A stretch of 64,000 bases of DNA from assembly GCA_022641735.1 (NCBI GenBank), contig JALCDQ010000003.1:1-64000 (forward strand). The letters run 5' to 3'. A model generated the notes under the pieces. It was not told the origin of the DNA. It was given only the letters and a program-made list of their open reading frames with translations, and did not search any database. Positions 27,389 through 36,468 of the stretch are shown here, piece after piece (position 1 is the first letter of the stretch; each line of letters begins with the position of its first letter). The position numbers and the translations under genes are program-made. Source of the DNA: Prevotella sp. (lineage in GTDB: Bacteria; Bacteroidota; Bacteroidia; Bacteroidales; Bacteroidaceae).

Positions 27389-28552
27389 ATGGACAACCGA
27401 TATATGATGCGCGGTGTCAGTGCCGCAAAAGAAGATGTGCACAACGCCATCAAGAATATAGATAAAGGCCTTTTTCCACAGGCTTTCTGCAAGATTATCC
27501 CCGACATATTGGGCGGTGATGAGGAATACTGCAACATCATGCATGCTGACGGAGCGGGCACAAAGTCTTCACTCGCCTACATGTATTGGAAGGAAACGGG
27601 CGACTTAAGCGTGTGGAAAGGAATAGCTCAAGATGCCATTGTGATGAACACCGACGACCTGCTATGTGTAGGCGCAGTGGACAATATACTTGTTTCAAGC
27701 ACTATCGGGCGCAACAAGATGCTCGTGCCAGGCGATGTTATCTCTGCCATTATCAATGGAACGGATGACCTGCTTGCCGAGATGCGCAAGATGGGCATCG
27801 GCATTTACCCAACTGGAGGAGAAACAGCAGATGTGGGCGACTTAGTGCGCACCATCATTGTTGACTCTACTGTGACTTGCCGAATGAAGCGTAAAGACGT
27901 CATCAACAATGCAAATATCCATCCTGGAGATGTCATCGTGGGACTGTCTTCAACGGGACAAGCGACCTACGAAACACGTTATAATGGAGGGATGGGAAGC
28001 AATGGGCTGACCTCTGCCCGTCATGATGTGTTCGCGAAATATCTTGCGGAGAAATTCCCGGAAAGTTATGACCATGCCGTACCTGATGATTTGGTTTATA
28101 GCGGCAAGTATCATCTCACCGAAAAAGTTGATGGCGTGCCTGTAGATGCTGGTCAGTTAGTGCTCTCTCCCACCCGCACTTATGCGCCGGTAATCAAGAA
28201 ACTGCTTGATGAAATGCGTTCTGAGATTCACGGAATGGTACATTGCACAGGTGGAGCACAAACTAAAGTCCTCCATTTTGTTGGTGATAATTGCAAGGTA
28301 ATCAAAGACAATATGTTCCCAGTACCCCCACTCTTCAAGGTCATCCATGAATGCAGCGGTACTGATTGGAAAGAGATGTATCAGGTATTCAACATGGGAC
28401 ACCGCATGGAAATCTATGTACGCCCTGAAGTTGCACAGCAAGTTATCGCTATCAGCAAGAGCTTTAACATTGATGCTCAGGTCGTTGGACACATTGAAGA
28501 AGGACCAAAGAGTCTGACAATCAAGTCTGAATTCGGAACATTTGAATATTAG
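27389..28552 (+). CDS. purM: Phosphoribosylformylglycinamidine cyclo-ligase (AIR synthase), long form
   Basis: The PurM-fold enzyme (387 residues from this start) makes AIR from FGAM and ATP in purine synthesis. Visible are the N-terminal DVHNAIKNIDKG, the ATP-site MHADGAGTKSS, DDLLCVGA and PTGGETADVGD. It is longer than the usual 345 residues and of the divergent AIR-synthase type typical of Bacteroidetes. The frame extends back to 27344 inside aroE, but the ATG at 27389, four bases after the aroE stop, gives the conserved MDNRYMMRGVSA start. It ends the phoH-purM run; array F follows. Confidence 0.9.
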   Translation: MDNRYMMRGVSAAKEDVHNAIKNIDKGLFPQAFCKIIPDILGGDEEYCNIMHADGAGTKSSLAYMYWKETGDLSVWKGIAQDAIVMNTDDLLCVGAVDNILVSSTIGRNKMLVPGDVISAIINGTDDLLAEMRKMGIGIYPTGGETADVGDLVRTIIVDSTVTCRMKRKDVINNANIHPGDVIVGLSSTGQATYETRYNGGMGSNGLTSARHDVFAKYLAEKFPESYDHAVPDDLVYSGKYHLTEKVDGVPVDAGQLVLSPTRTYAPVIKKLLDEMRSEIHGMVHCTGGAQTKVLHFVGDNCKVIKDNMFPVPPLFKVIHECSGTDWKEMYQVFNMGHRMEIYVRPEVAQQVIAISKSFNIDAQVVGHIEEGPKSLTIKSEFGTFEY

Positions 28553-28632
28553 GCATAGCGCCATTCTATAGGAGCAGCTTCAAGAAAAAAGGCTGTTTCA
28601 TAGAAAGAGAATGATAGAGAACAAAGATAAAA

Positions 28633-28742
28633 GATATTATCTGACGAGTAAAAGACCGTTAATAGGCGAATAAAACAGGCTGTTTTAAGAGACAATCTGG
28701 TCCAATTTGTCAGACAATCTGGGCCAGTTTGTTAAAGCCCTA
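28633..28742 (+). repeat. 22-bp-period degenerate array F (5 units, perhaps 7)
   Basis: Blocks start at 28633, 28655, 28677, 28699 and 28721. The best, at 28699, has TTTGT-cag-ACAAT; AGGCTGTTTTAAGAGACAAT at 28677 shares AGGCTGTTTT with array G. A related AGGCTGTTTCA occurs at 28590, nearly in phase. It lies between co-directional purM and prfA. Confidence 0.65.
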
Positions 28743-28796
28743 AAGATAAACAGAAAAGCAATCAATCATGATTAGAAAACGATAAAATATCAATAA

Positions 28797-29909
28797 ATGG
28801 CAGAAAACAACAATATACTTGAGAAATTAGACGGCTTGGAGAGCCGCTTTGAGGAAGTTTCCACACTGATTACAGACCCTGATGTCATCAATGATCAGCA
28901 GCGATATGTGAAGCTTACCAAGGAATATAAGGACTTAGGCGACATTATGGACGCCCGAAAAAGATACATTGCATGTCTGAATGCCATAAAGGAGGCAAAG
29001 GACGTGCTTGCCAATGAGGCTGATGCTGACATGAAAGAGATGGCAAGAGAAGAACTTCAGGAGAACGAGGAACTTCTTCCAAAACTTGAAGAAGAAATCA
29101 AAATGGCTCTTGTACCCAAAGACCCTGAAGATGCAAAGAACGTCCAGATGGAGATTCGTGCAGGCACTGGAGGCGATGAAGCTTGTCTTTTTGCCGGTGA
29201 CCTTTTCAATATGTATAATAAGTTTTGCGAATCTAAAGGATGGAAACTCAGCATTACCAGTGTTTCTGATGGTGCTGTAGGTGGTTTCAAGGAAATAGAT
29301 TTTGCGGTAACTGGAGATAATGTCTATGGCATCTTGAAATATGAATCAGGAGTTCATCGAGTGCAACGAGTTCCAGCCACAGAGACACAAGGCCGCATGC
29401 ACACTAGTGCCGCAACAGTTGCAGTGTTGCCAGAAGCCGACAAATTCGAGGTCCACATCAATGAAGGCGACATCAAATGGGACACATTCCGCAGTTCCGG
29501 TGCTGGAGGTCAGAATGTGAATAAGGTGAGTTCTGGTGTTCGTTTGCGCTATCCATGGAAGAATCCTAATACGGGAGAAACTGAGGAAATCCTCATTGAA
29601 TGTACAGAAACACGAGACCAACCGAAGAATAAGGAGCGTGCATTGAGTCGCCTTTACACCTTTATATATGATAAAGAGCATTCCAAATATGTGAATGATA
29701 TAGCTTCAAGACGCAAAAGTCTCGTCTCTACTGGTGACCGTTCGGCAAAGATACGCACCTATAACTTCCCACAAGGACGCGTTACCGACCATCGTATCGG
29801 TTATACAACGCATGATTTGCAGGGCTTTCTCAATGGCAATATACAAGACATGATTGACGCATTGACTATTGCGGAAAATGCTGAGAAACTGAAAGAATCA
29901 GAGCTCTAA
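28797..29909 (+). CDS. prfA: Peptide chain release factor 1
   Basis: The 370-residue class I release factor recognises UAA and UAG. The GGQ catalytic motif lies in RSSGAGGQNVNKVSSGVR, and the C-terminal segment HRIGYTTHDLQGFLNG marks RF1. The usual RF1 codon-recognition motif PAT is visible in RVQRVPATETQGRMHTS. It is followed by a 47-codon ORF and pyrF. The ATG at 28797 is the first in frame after array F. Confidence 0.96.
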   Translation: MAENNNILEKLDGLESRFEEVSTLITDPDVINDQQRYVKLTKEYKDLGDIMDARKRYIACLNAIKEAKDVLANEADADMKEMAREELQENEELLPKLEEEIKMALVPKDPEDAKNVQMEIRAGTGGDEACLFAGDLFNMYNKFCESKGWKLSITSVSDGAVGGFKEIDFAVTGDNVYGILKYESGVHRVQRVPATETQGRMHTSAATVAVLPEADKFEVHINEGDIKWDTFRSSGAGGQNVNKVSSGVRLRYPWKNPNTGETEEILIECTETRDQPKNKERALSRLYTFIYDKEHSKYVNDIASRRKSLVSTGDRSAKIRTYNFPQGRVTDHRIGYTTHDLQGFLNGNIQDMIDALTIAENAEKLKESEL

Positions 29910-29937
29910 ACATTTAATCATCCTAAGATAAACGAAT

Positions 29938-30081
29938 ATGGCACTAAGATTTTCCATCAAAAACAAGGAGGATAAAGACGAAAAAACTGCTCAGGCAGAA
30001 GAGTTTATCAACCGTATCACCTCCACACAGCTGAAGACTGATGAAGTAAAGGAACTGCCAAAAACTGAAATTCCAAAATAA
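29938..30081 (+). CDS. Small 47-residue protein between prfA and pyrF
   Basis: An ATG-initiated frame of 47 codons whose stop TAA overlaps the pyrF start (TAATG), suggesting translational coupling. The product is highly charged ([17 protein letters not shown], then [17 protein letters not shown]) with no Cys, no Trp and no membrane segment. I do not recognise it. The tight overlap and the 28-base gap from prfA make it a credible gene rather than a spurious frame, but conservation must decide. Confidence 0.55.
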   Translation: MALRFSIKNKEDKDEKTAQAEEFINRITSTQLKTDEVKELPKTEIPK

Positions 30082-30908
30082 TGACACGTCAAGAATTAAT
30101 CAAAGAGATATTCCAAAAGAAGAGTTTCCTATGTGTTGGATTGGATACTGACAGCAAAAAACTCCCGCAACATCTTCAAAATGAGGAGAATGCAATATTC
30201 TTGTTCAACAAAGAAATCATCGACGCAACGGCTCCTTATTGTGTGGCTTACAAGCCGAATCTTGCTTTTTATGAGAGCATGGGCGTCAAAGGAATGATGG
30301 CTTTTGAGCAAACGGTAAGCTATTTGAAGAAATTCTATCCCTTGCACTTTGTCATTGCAGATGCCAAACGAGGAGACATTGGAAACACTTCAATGATGTA
30401 TGCCCGTACATTCTTTGAGGAATACAATCTTGATGCACTCACGGTTGCCCCGTACATGGGCGAAGACAGTGTGAAACCTTTCCTTGAATATGAAGGTAAA
30501 TGGGTAATACTCTTGGCACTTACATCCAATAAAGGTTCGCATGATTTTCAACTTTTAGAGGATAAAAACGGCACTCGTCTGTTTGAAAAAGTCATCAAGA
30601 AGAGCCAAGAATGGGGCAATGAGGAAAACATGATGTATGTCGTTGGAGCTACGCAAGGCTCTATGTTTGAGGACATTCGTAAGGTTGCTCCCCATCATTT
30701 TCTGCTCGTTCCAGGTGTGGGGGCACAAGGTGGAAGTCTGCAAGATGTCTGTAAATATGGTATTACCCAAGATTGTGGCTTGCTCGTAAACTCTTCAAGA
30801 GGCATCATCTATGCCAGCAATGGTACTGATTTTGCAGAAGTTGCTGCCCAAAAAGCTAAAGAACTACAGCAAGAAATGGCTAAAGAATTAGCAAAAATTG
30901 AACGATAG
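30081..30908 (+). CDS. pyrF: Orotidine 5'-phosphate decarboxylase
   Basis: The 275-residue type 2 OMP decarboxylase makes UMP. The catalytic Lys/Asp motif is [19 protein letters not shown], with the N-terminal LCVGLDTD and phosphate-binding [10 protein letters not shown]. It starts by overlapping the 47-codon ORF by one base and ends overlapping the next gene by 11 bases. Confidence 0.96.
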   Translation: MTRQELIKEIFQKKSFLCVGLDTDSKKLPQHLQNEENAIFLFNKEIIDATAPYCVAYKPNLAFYESMGVKGMMAFEQTVSYLKKFYPLHFVIADAKRGDIGNTSMMYARTFFEEYNLDALTVAPYMGEDSVKPFLEYEGKWVILLALTSNKGSHDFQLLEDKNGTRLFEKVIKKSQEWGNEENMMYVVGATQGSMFEDIRKVAPHHFLLVPGVGAQGGSLQDVCKYGITQDCGLLVNSSRGIIYASNGTDFAEVAAQKAKELQQEMAKELAKIER

Positions 30909-32118
30909 CAAGATTATAAGCGACCCTGTCTTCGGGTTTATCAAGGTTCCAAAGGGACTGCTTCTCAATATTGTCAAGCATCCCCTCATGCAAAGGCTCA
31001 CGCGCATTAGGCAATTGGGGCTTGCAAACGTTGTTTATCCGGGTGCTCAACACACTCGTTTTCAACATTCTTTGGGTGCTTTCTATCTGATGAGTGAAGC
31101 GATAGCCTCCCTGCAACAAAAGGGAATCTTTATTTTTGACAGTGAAGCAGAAGCCATTCAAGCAGCTATTCTCATGCATGACATCGGGCATGGCCCGTTC
31201 TCTCATGTTCTTGAAAACACACTTATTCATGGTATTTCCCATGAGGAGATATCCATCATGATGATGGAAGAGATGAATAAGGAGATGAATGGAGAACTCA
31301 GCCTCGCCATCAAGATATTCAAAGATGACTATCCAAAGCGTTTTTTGCATCAGTTAATCAGTTCTCAATTAGACATGGACCGCCTCGATTATCTCCGAAG
31401 AGACAGTTTTTTTACTGGAGTCACTGAAGGTAACATAGGTTCTGCACGTATTATCAAAATGCTGAATGTGGTGGATGACAACCTCGTAGTGGAATACAAG
31501 GGCATCTATTCCATTGAAAATTACCTTACAACAAGGCGTCTTATGTATTGGCAGGTATATTTGCATAAGACCACAGTCGCATACGAAAAGATATTAGTGA
31601 ATGTGCTCTTAAGGGCTAAAAAACTTGCTCAAGAAGGGAAAGAGCTTTTCGCAACGCCCGCTTTACGCTATTTTCTTTATAATGATGTGGATGCCGAGGC
31701 TTTCCTTCAGCATGAAGAAGCGTTGAAGAATTACGAATTACTCGATGATAACGATATTTGGAGCAGTGTGAAAGTATGGATGAGCAGCGATGATAAAATA
31801 CTTAGCATGCTCTCGCGTGACCTTATTGAACGAAGAATATTCAAAGTGGAAGTCATGGAAAACCCACTTTCAACGGAAGAAATCAACGATTTTCAGCAGA
31901 AACTCAGCCAGCAAGCAGAGGTGTCATTTGAGGATGCCGCCTACCTGATGAGCGTCAATACAATTCAAAAAGACATGTATGACATCAATGATGACCACAT
32001 CTCAATACTTTACAAAGACGGTACTATAAAAGATATTACGGATGCATCGGAAATATTAAATGTAGCCCTATTATCTAAAAAAATCCGTAAATATTACCTT
32101 TGTTATCAACGTTTCTGA
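30898..32118 (+). CDS. HD-superfamily phosphohydrolase
   Basis: The 406-residue protein has the dNTPase/YdhJ-like HD pattern: [31 protein letters not shown] (first metal His), [12 protein letters not shown] (the HD pair) and [14 protein letters not shown] (final Asp). It probably hydrolyses a nucleotide or phosphate ester in the cytoplasm; the substrate is not known. The start is TTG at 30898, overlapping the pyrF stop; no other start exists before conserved residues ([14 protein letters not shown]). It is last in the prfA-pyrF run. Confidence 0.87.
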   Translation: MNDSKIISDPVFGFIKVPKGLLLNIVKHPLMQRLTRIRQLGLANVVYPGAQHTRFQHSLGAFYLMSEAIASLQQKGIFIFDSEAEAIQAAILMHDIGHGPFSHVLENTLIHGISHEEISIMMMEEMNKEMNGELSLAIKIFKDDYPKRFLHQLISSQLDMDRLDYLRRDSFFTGVTEGNIGSARIIKMLNVVDDNLVVEYKGIYSIENYLTTRRLMYWQVYLHKTTVAYEKILVNVLLRAKKLAQEGKELFATPALRYFLYNDVDAEAFLQHEEALKNYELLDDNDIWSSVKVWMSSDDKILSMLSRDLIERRIFKVEVMENPLSTEEINDFQQKLSQQAEVSFEDAAYLMSVNTIQKDMYDINDDHISILYKDGTIKDITDASEILNVALLSKKIRKYYLCYQRF

Positions 32119-32129
32119 AATATTTTTGT

Positions 32130-32137
32130 TATATTTG
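32130..32137 (+). promoter_or_regulatory. -7 box of the lpxD unit
   Basis: TATATTTG, 31 bases before the lpxD ATG. The -33 box is not at canonical spacing. Confidence 0.4.
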
Positions 32138-32168
32138 CAAAATATAAATTCAATTGACTAATTAATAT

Positions 32169-33221
32169 ATGGAGTTTACAGCAAAACAAATCGCCCAATT
32201 CGTACAAGGAAGAATTGAAGGTGATGAGAATGCGAGTATAAATACGTTTGCCAAGATAGAAGAAGGAAAATCAGGCGCTATCTCGTTTTTGGCTAATCCG
32301 AAATATGCACATTACCTTTATAATACGGAATCTACAATAGTTCTTCTCGATGAATCTATCAATGTGGAGCAACCTGTCAAAGCCACACTAATCCGTGTGA
32401 AAGACTCACGCGACAGTGTTGCGAAGTTGTTGCAGCTCTATGCGAGCATGCAACCGAAGAAACAAGGCGTTGATTCCCTTGCCTTTATCTCTCCAAAAGC
32501 AACGATTGGAGATAATGTCTATATCGGTCCTTTTGCCTACATTGGCGATGGAACGGTGATTGGTGACGGAACTCAGATATATCCGAATGTGACCATTAGC
32601 GACAATGTCAAGGTTGGTGAGAATTGCATAGTTTATCCAAATGCAAGCATCTATCATGACTGTATCATCGGCAACAACGTTATTCTTCATTCCGGAAGTG
32701 TGATTGGAGCTGACGGATTCGGCTTCGCTCCCAATGGAAAAAACTATGATAAGATTCCTCAGATAGGTATCGTGACGATTGAAGATGACGTCGAAATCGG
32801 AGCAAACACTTGTATTGACCGCTCTACAATGGGAAGTACATATCTTCGCAAGGGCGTGAAATTGGATAATCTTGTTCAAATTGCACACAACACAGATATA
32901 GGTCAAAACACCGTCATGAGTGCTCAGGTGGGCATTGCGGGCTCTACTAAGGTTGGTGAATGGTGTATGTTTGGAGGGCAGGCAGGTTTATCCGGACACA
33001 TTAAAGTTGGCAATAAGGTTTATGCAGGAGGAAAAACAGGCATATTAGGAAACACCAAAGACAACGAAGTCCTTATGGGTGAGATAGGAATGAATGCAAA
33101 GAAATTCTTCAAAGTGCAAGCTGTATTGCGCAGATTACCAGACATTTACAAGCAGTTGAACGCCCTTCAGAAAGAAGTAGATGAGTTGAAAAAACAACAC
33201 GAGAATAATACATCAAAGTAA
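32169..33221 (+). CDS. lpxD: UDP-3-O-(3-hydroxyacyl)glucosamine N-acyltransferase
   Basis: The 350-residue left-handed beta-helix acyltransferase performs the third step of lipid A synthesis. An N-terminal uridine-binding domain (about 1-100) is followed by hexapeptide repeats (about 105-320: [29 protein letters not shown]) and a C-terminal helix ([18 protein letters not shown]). The catalytic His lies in [10 protein letters not shown]. It heads the lpxD, lpxC-fabZ, lpxA order; array C interrupts the unit directly after its stop. Confidence 0.96.
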   Translation: MEFTAKQIAQFVQGRIEGDENASINTFAKIEEGKSGAISFLANPKYAHYLYNTESTIVLLDESINVEQPVKATLIRVKDSRDSVAKLLQLYASMQPKKQGVDSLAFISPKATIGDNVYIGPFAYIGDGTVIGDGTQIYPNVTISDNVKVGENCIVYPNASIYHDCIIGNNVILHSGSVIGADGFGFAPNGKNYDKIPQIGIVTIEDDVEIGANTCIDRSTMGSTYLRKGVKLDNLVQIAHNTDIGQNTVMSAQVGIAGSTKVGEWCMFGGQAGLSGHIKVGNKVYAGGKTGILGNTKDNEVLMGEIGMNAKKFFKVQAVLRRLPDIYKQLNALQKEVDELKKQHENNTSK

Positions 33222-33224
33222 TAA

Positions 33225-33312
33225 GTAACCTTTTACGAGGTAAACAATCATCTTTTAGTGGCTAAAAGACCATTAATTACAAGGTAAAAGGCCATCTTTT
33301 AGAAATCAATTA
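33225..33312 (+). repeat. 22-bp-period degenerate array C (4 units) inside the lpx operon
   Basis: Blocks start at 33225, 33247, 33269 and 33291: TTTTAC-gag-GTAAA, TTTTAg-tgg-cTAAAA, TTAC-aag-GTAA and a half unit. It starts four bases after the lpxD stop and ends 29 bases before the lpxC-fabZ ATG, so it is presumably transcribed. Its unit order parallels array A. Confidence 0.7.
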
Positions 33313-33341
33313 ATAATTCGAAATCATATAAAAGAAATATA

Positions 33342-34736
33342 ATGGAAGCAGAAAAGCAAAAAACCTTGAAAGGCAGTTTCTCTCTCTTCGGGAAAGGCTT
33401 GCATACAGGGCTGAATTTGACAGTAACTTTCAATCCGGCACCTGAGAACAGCGGTTATAAAATCCAACGGATAGACCTTGCAGGACAGCCTGTAATCAAC
33501 GCAATAGCAGATAAGGTTGTCGACACTCAGCGTGGCACCGTCGTGGCAAGCGGAGATGTCCGCGTAGGAACTATTGAACATGGAATGGCTGCACTTTATG
33601 CAATGGGCATCGACAATTGTCTTATTCAAGTGAATGGCCCTGAATTCCCTATCCTCGACGGTTCGGCAGCAATGTACGTTGACAAAATCAATGAAGTGGG
33701 CGTAGAAGACCAGAATGCACCAAAAGATTATTATATCATCCGCAAGAAGATAGAAATTAAAGACGAGCAAAGCGAGTCTTCTATCATTATTCTTCCTGAT
33801 GACCAGTTCAGCATTACGGCAATGTGTTCCTTTGATTCAAAGTTCATCAATAGCCAGTTTGCTACGCTCGATACTGCCAGCAAGTTTGCAAAGGAGATTG
33901 CTCCAGCACGTACCTTTGTCTTTGTGCGTGACATTGTGCCTCTTCTCGAAGCAAATCTGATTAAAGGAGGAGACCTTGATAACGCCATTGTCATCTATGA
34001 GCGCGAGGTTTCTCAAGAAAAGCTTGACCAATTGGCAGATGTATTGAAAGTACCCCACATGGACGCTAAAAAGATAGGCTACATTCAGCATCGTCCTCTC
34101 ATGTGGGAAAATGAATGTACACGCCATAAATTGCTTGATATCATAGGCGATATGGCACTAATCGGGAAACCAATCAAAGGCCGCATTATTGCTACTCGTC
34201 CTGGTCATACGGTCAACAATAAGTTTGCCCGCTTGATGCGCAAGGAAATCCGCAAACATGAGGTCCAGGCTCCTATTTATGACCCAAATGACACTCCCAT
34301 AATGGACAATAACCGCATCAGAGAGTTGCTTCCTCATCGCTATCCAATGCAATTGGTGGATAAGGTGATAGCTATCGGGCCTTCAAGTATCATCGGCGTA
34401 AAGAATGTAACGGGTAATGAGCCTTTCTTTCAAGGACATTTCCCACAAGAACCCGTAATGCCAGGCGTTTTAATGGTGGAAGCCATGTCACAATGCGGTG
34501 GCCTTTTGGTACTTAATCAGGTAGAGAATCCGGAAAAATATTCAACTTATTTTCTGGGATTGGATGACGTGAAATTCCGCCAGAAAGTAGTTCCAGGTGA
34601 CACCCTACTCTTTCGTGTTGAGCTTCTTCACCCCTTACGTCATGGTATAAGCTCCATGAAAGGTTATATATTTGTAGGTGATCATGTAGTGGCTGAAGCC
34701 GGCTTCACTGCTCAAATTATCCAAAATAAGGAATAA
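33342..34736 (+). CDS. lpxC-fabZ: Bifunctional LpxC deacetylase / FabZ dehydratase
   Basis: The 464-residue fusion is standard in Bacteroidetes. Residues of about 1-300 are UDP-3-O-acyl-GlcNAc deacetylase: FSLFGKGLHTGL, zinc-site TIEHGMAAL and KLLDIIGDMALIGKP. Residues of about 320-464 are 3-hydroxyacyl-ACP dehydratase: LLPHRYPMQLVDKV with the catalytic His and GHFPQEPVMPGVLMVEAMSQ with the catalytic Glu. It joins the committed step of lipid A synthesis to fatty-acid elongation. It is followed by lpxA after 17 bases. Confidence 0.97.
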   Translation: MEAEKQKTLKGSFSLFGKGLHTGLNLTVTFNPAPENSGYKIQRIDLAGQPVINAIADKVVDTQRGTVVASGDVRVGTIEHGMAALYAMGIDNCLIQVNGPEFPILDGSAAMYVDKINEVGVEDQNAPKDYYIIRKKIEIKDEQSESSIIILPDDQFSITAMCSFDSKFINSQFATLDTASKFAKEIAPARTFVFVRDIVPLLEANLIKGGDLDNAIVIYEREVSQEKLDQLADVLKVPHMDAKKIGYIQHRPLMWENECTRHKLLDIIGDMALIGKPIKGRIIATRPGHTVNNKFARLMRKEIRKHEVQAPIYDPNDTPIMDNNRIRELLPHRYPMQLVDKVIAIGPSSIIGVKNVTGNEPFFQGHFPQEPVMPGVLMVEAMSQCGGLLVLNQVENPEKYSTYFLGLDDVKFRQKVVPGDTLLFRVELLHPLRHGISSMKGYIFVGDHVVAEAGFTAQIIQNKE

Positions 34737-34753
34737 ATTATAATTGTTTATAT

Positions 34754-35524
34754 ATGAATCAAATCAGTCCGTTAGCCTTTGTGCATCCAGAAGCAAAATT
34801 GGGCGATAACAATATCATCGGCCCTTTCTGTTACATCGACCGTAATACGATATTGGGAAACAGTAATATTCTCCAGAACAGCGTAACCATTAACTATGGT
34901 GCACGTATTGGAGACGGCAATGAAATCTTTCCCGGGGCAAGTCTTTCGACGAAACCTCAAGACTTGAAGTTTAAAGGAGAAGATACCATTTGCGAGATTG
35001 GAAACAACAACAGCATACGTGAAAACGTCACAATATCCAGAGGAACAGCCTCTAAAGGCTTGACCAAAGTAGGCAATAATAATCTTCTGATGGAAAATAT
35101 GCACGTTGCGCATGATTGTGTTGTCGGCAATAACTGTATTATAGGGAACTCCACAAAGTTTGCTGGGGAAGTGACCATCGACGATAATGCCATTATCAGT
35201 GCCACAGTGCTCACCCATCAATTCTGCCATATCGGTGGATATGTGATGATACAAGGCGGTTGCAGATTCTCACAGGATATTCCTCCTTATATTATAGCAG
35301 GCAAAGAACCTACAAGATATGCAGGTGTCAACATCGTTGGTCTGCGCAGACATGGATACAGCAATGATCAAATAGAACTTATCCACGAGGCTTATCGATT
35401 GCTTTATTCCAAAGGCGTATTGAAGGAAGGCATTGAAGAAATTCAAAATAATCTACAAATAACACCTGAAATTCAATACATCATTGATTTCGTAAGTTCT
35501 TCTAAAAGAGGTATTATCAGATAA
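34754..35524 (+). CDS. lpxA: UDP-N-acetylglucosamine acyltransferase
   Basis: The 256-residue left-handed beta-helix enzyme adds the first 3-hydroxyacyl chain to UDP-GlcNAc. It shows hexapeptide repeats from residue 4, the catalytic His in MHVAHDCVVGN, and the family motif VGLRRHGYS before the C-terminal helices. Its stop codon directly abuts the miaA ATG. Confidence 0.96.
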   Translation: MNQISPLAFVHPEAKLGDNNIIGPFCYIDRNTILGNSNILQNSVTINYGARIGDGNEIFPGASLSTKPQDLKFKGEDTICEIGNNNSIRENVTISRGTASKGLTKVGNNNLLMENMHVAHDCVVGNNCIIGNSTKFAGEVTIDDNAIISATVLTHQFCHIGGYVMIQGGCRFSQDIPPYIIAGKEPTRYAGVNIVGLRRHGYSNDQIELIHEAYRLLYSKGVLKEGIEEIQNNLQITPEIQYIIDFVSSSKRGIIR

Positions 35525-36430
35525 ATGAATACACTTGTTGTGATCCTCGGACCAACGGGTGTTGGTAAAACAGAGTTGTGTCTGCAGATTGCAAAACATT
35601 TGGATGTACCTATTGTCAACGCGGATTCTCGACAAATATATGCTGAATTACCAATAGGAACTGCCGCTCCTACTCTCGAAGAGCAACAGCAAGTGCCTCA
35701 TTATTTTGTGGGAAATCATCATATAGAAGACTATTATAGTGCTTCTATGTTTGAAAGTGATGTGTTGTCATTGCTTGAAAACAAACTATTCAAGGAAAAT
35801 TCTGTAGCTCTTATGACGGGCGGCAGCATGATGTATATTGATGCTGTCTGCGACGGCATTGATGATATCCCAACTGTGGATGACAAGACCAGACTCTTCA
35901 TGAAGCAACAATTACAGGAAAAAGGACTTCCTACATTGGTGGAAAAATTGAAAAGAATAGACCCTGAGCACTATGAAATGGTGGATAAGAACAATCCAAG
36001 AAGAGTGGTTCATGCCTTGGAAATCTGCCACATGACAGGACAAACATACACTTCTTTCAGAACAAACACTAAGAAAGAACGCCCTTTTCACATCTTGAAG
36101 ATAGGATTAAACCGAAATCGGGAAGAAATCTACCAAAGAATCAACAACAGAGTGCTCGCCATGATGGAACAAGGATTGGAACAGGAAGCACGAAATGTTT
36201 ATCCCTCTAAAGGGCTTAACGCTCTAAATACAGTTGGATATAAAGAACTCTTTGATTACTTTGATGGCAATATTCCTCTTGAAGAAGCCGTCAGACAAAT
36301 TCAGTCGAATACACGAAGATATATGAGAAAACAACTCACATGGTTCAAAAAAGATGAAGAAATTCAATGGTTTCACCCGGATAATATTAAAGAAATTATA
36401 AATTATATAGATAAAAAGATAGAGATATAG
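35525..36430 (+). CDS. miaA: tRNA dimethylallyltransferase
   Basis: The 301-residue enzyme isopentenylates A37 of tRNAs reading UNN codons. P-loop GPTGVGKTEL (9-18), the substrate motif NADSRQIYAELPIGTA, LMTGGSMMYIDAVCDG and the C-terminal YMRKQLTWFKK are present. It begins the base after the lpxA stop codon, so it is coupled to it. Confidence 0.95.
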   Translation: MNTLVVILGPTGVGKTELCLQIAKHLDVPIVNADSRQIYAELPIGTAAPTLEEQQQVPHYFVGNHHIEDYYSASMFESDVLSLLENKLFKENSVALMTGGSMMYIDAVCDGIDDIPTVDDKTRLFMKQQLQEKGLPTLVEKLKRIDPEHYEMVDKNNPRRVVHALEICHMTGQTYTSFRTNTKKERPFHILKIGLNRNREEIYQRINNRVLAMMEQGLEQEARNVYPSKGLNALNTVGYKELFDYFDGNIPLEEAVRQIQSNTRRYMRKQLTWFKKDEEIQWFHPDNIKEIINYIDKKIEI

Positions 36431-36441
36431 AAGTATTTTAG

Positions 36442-36449
36442 TACTTTTG
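36442..36449 (+). promoter_or_regulatory. -7 box of the penicillin-binding protein gene
   Basis: TACTTTTG, 20 bases before the ATG at 36469, in the 38-base gap after miaA. Confidence 0.4.
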
Positions 36450-36468
36450 TATCGTAATACATATAAAT

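Noticed and set aside
33342..34736. LpxC-FabZ fusion as a novelty
   Set aside because: This fusion is a well-known feature of Bacteroidetes.
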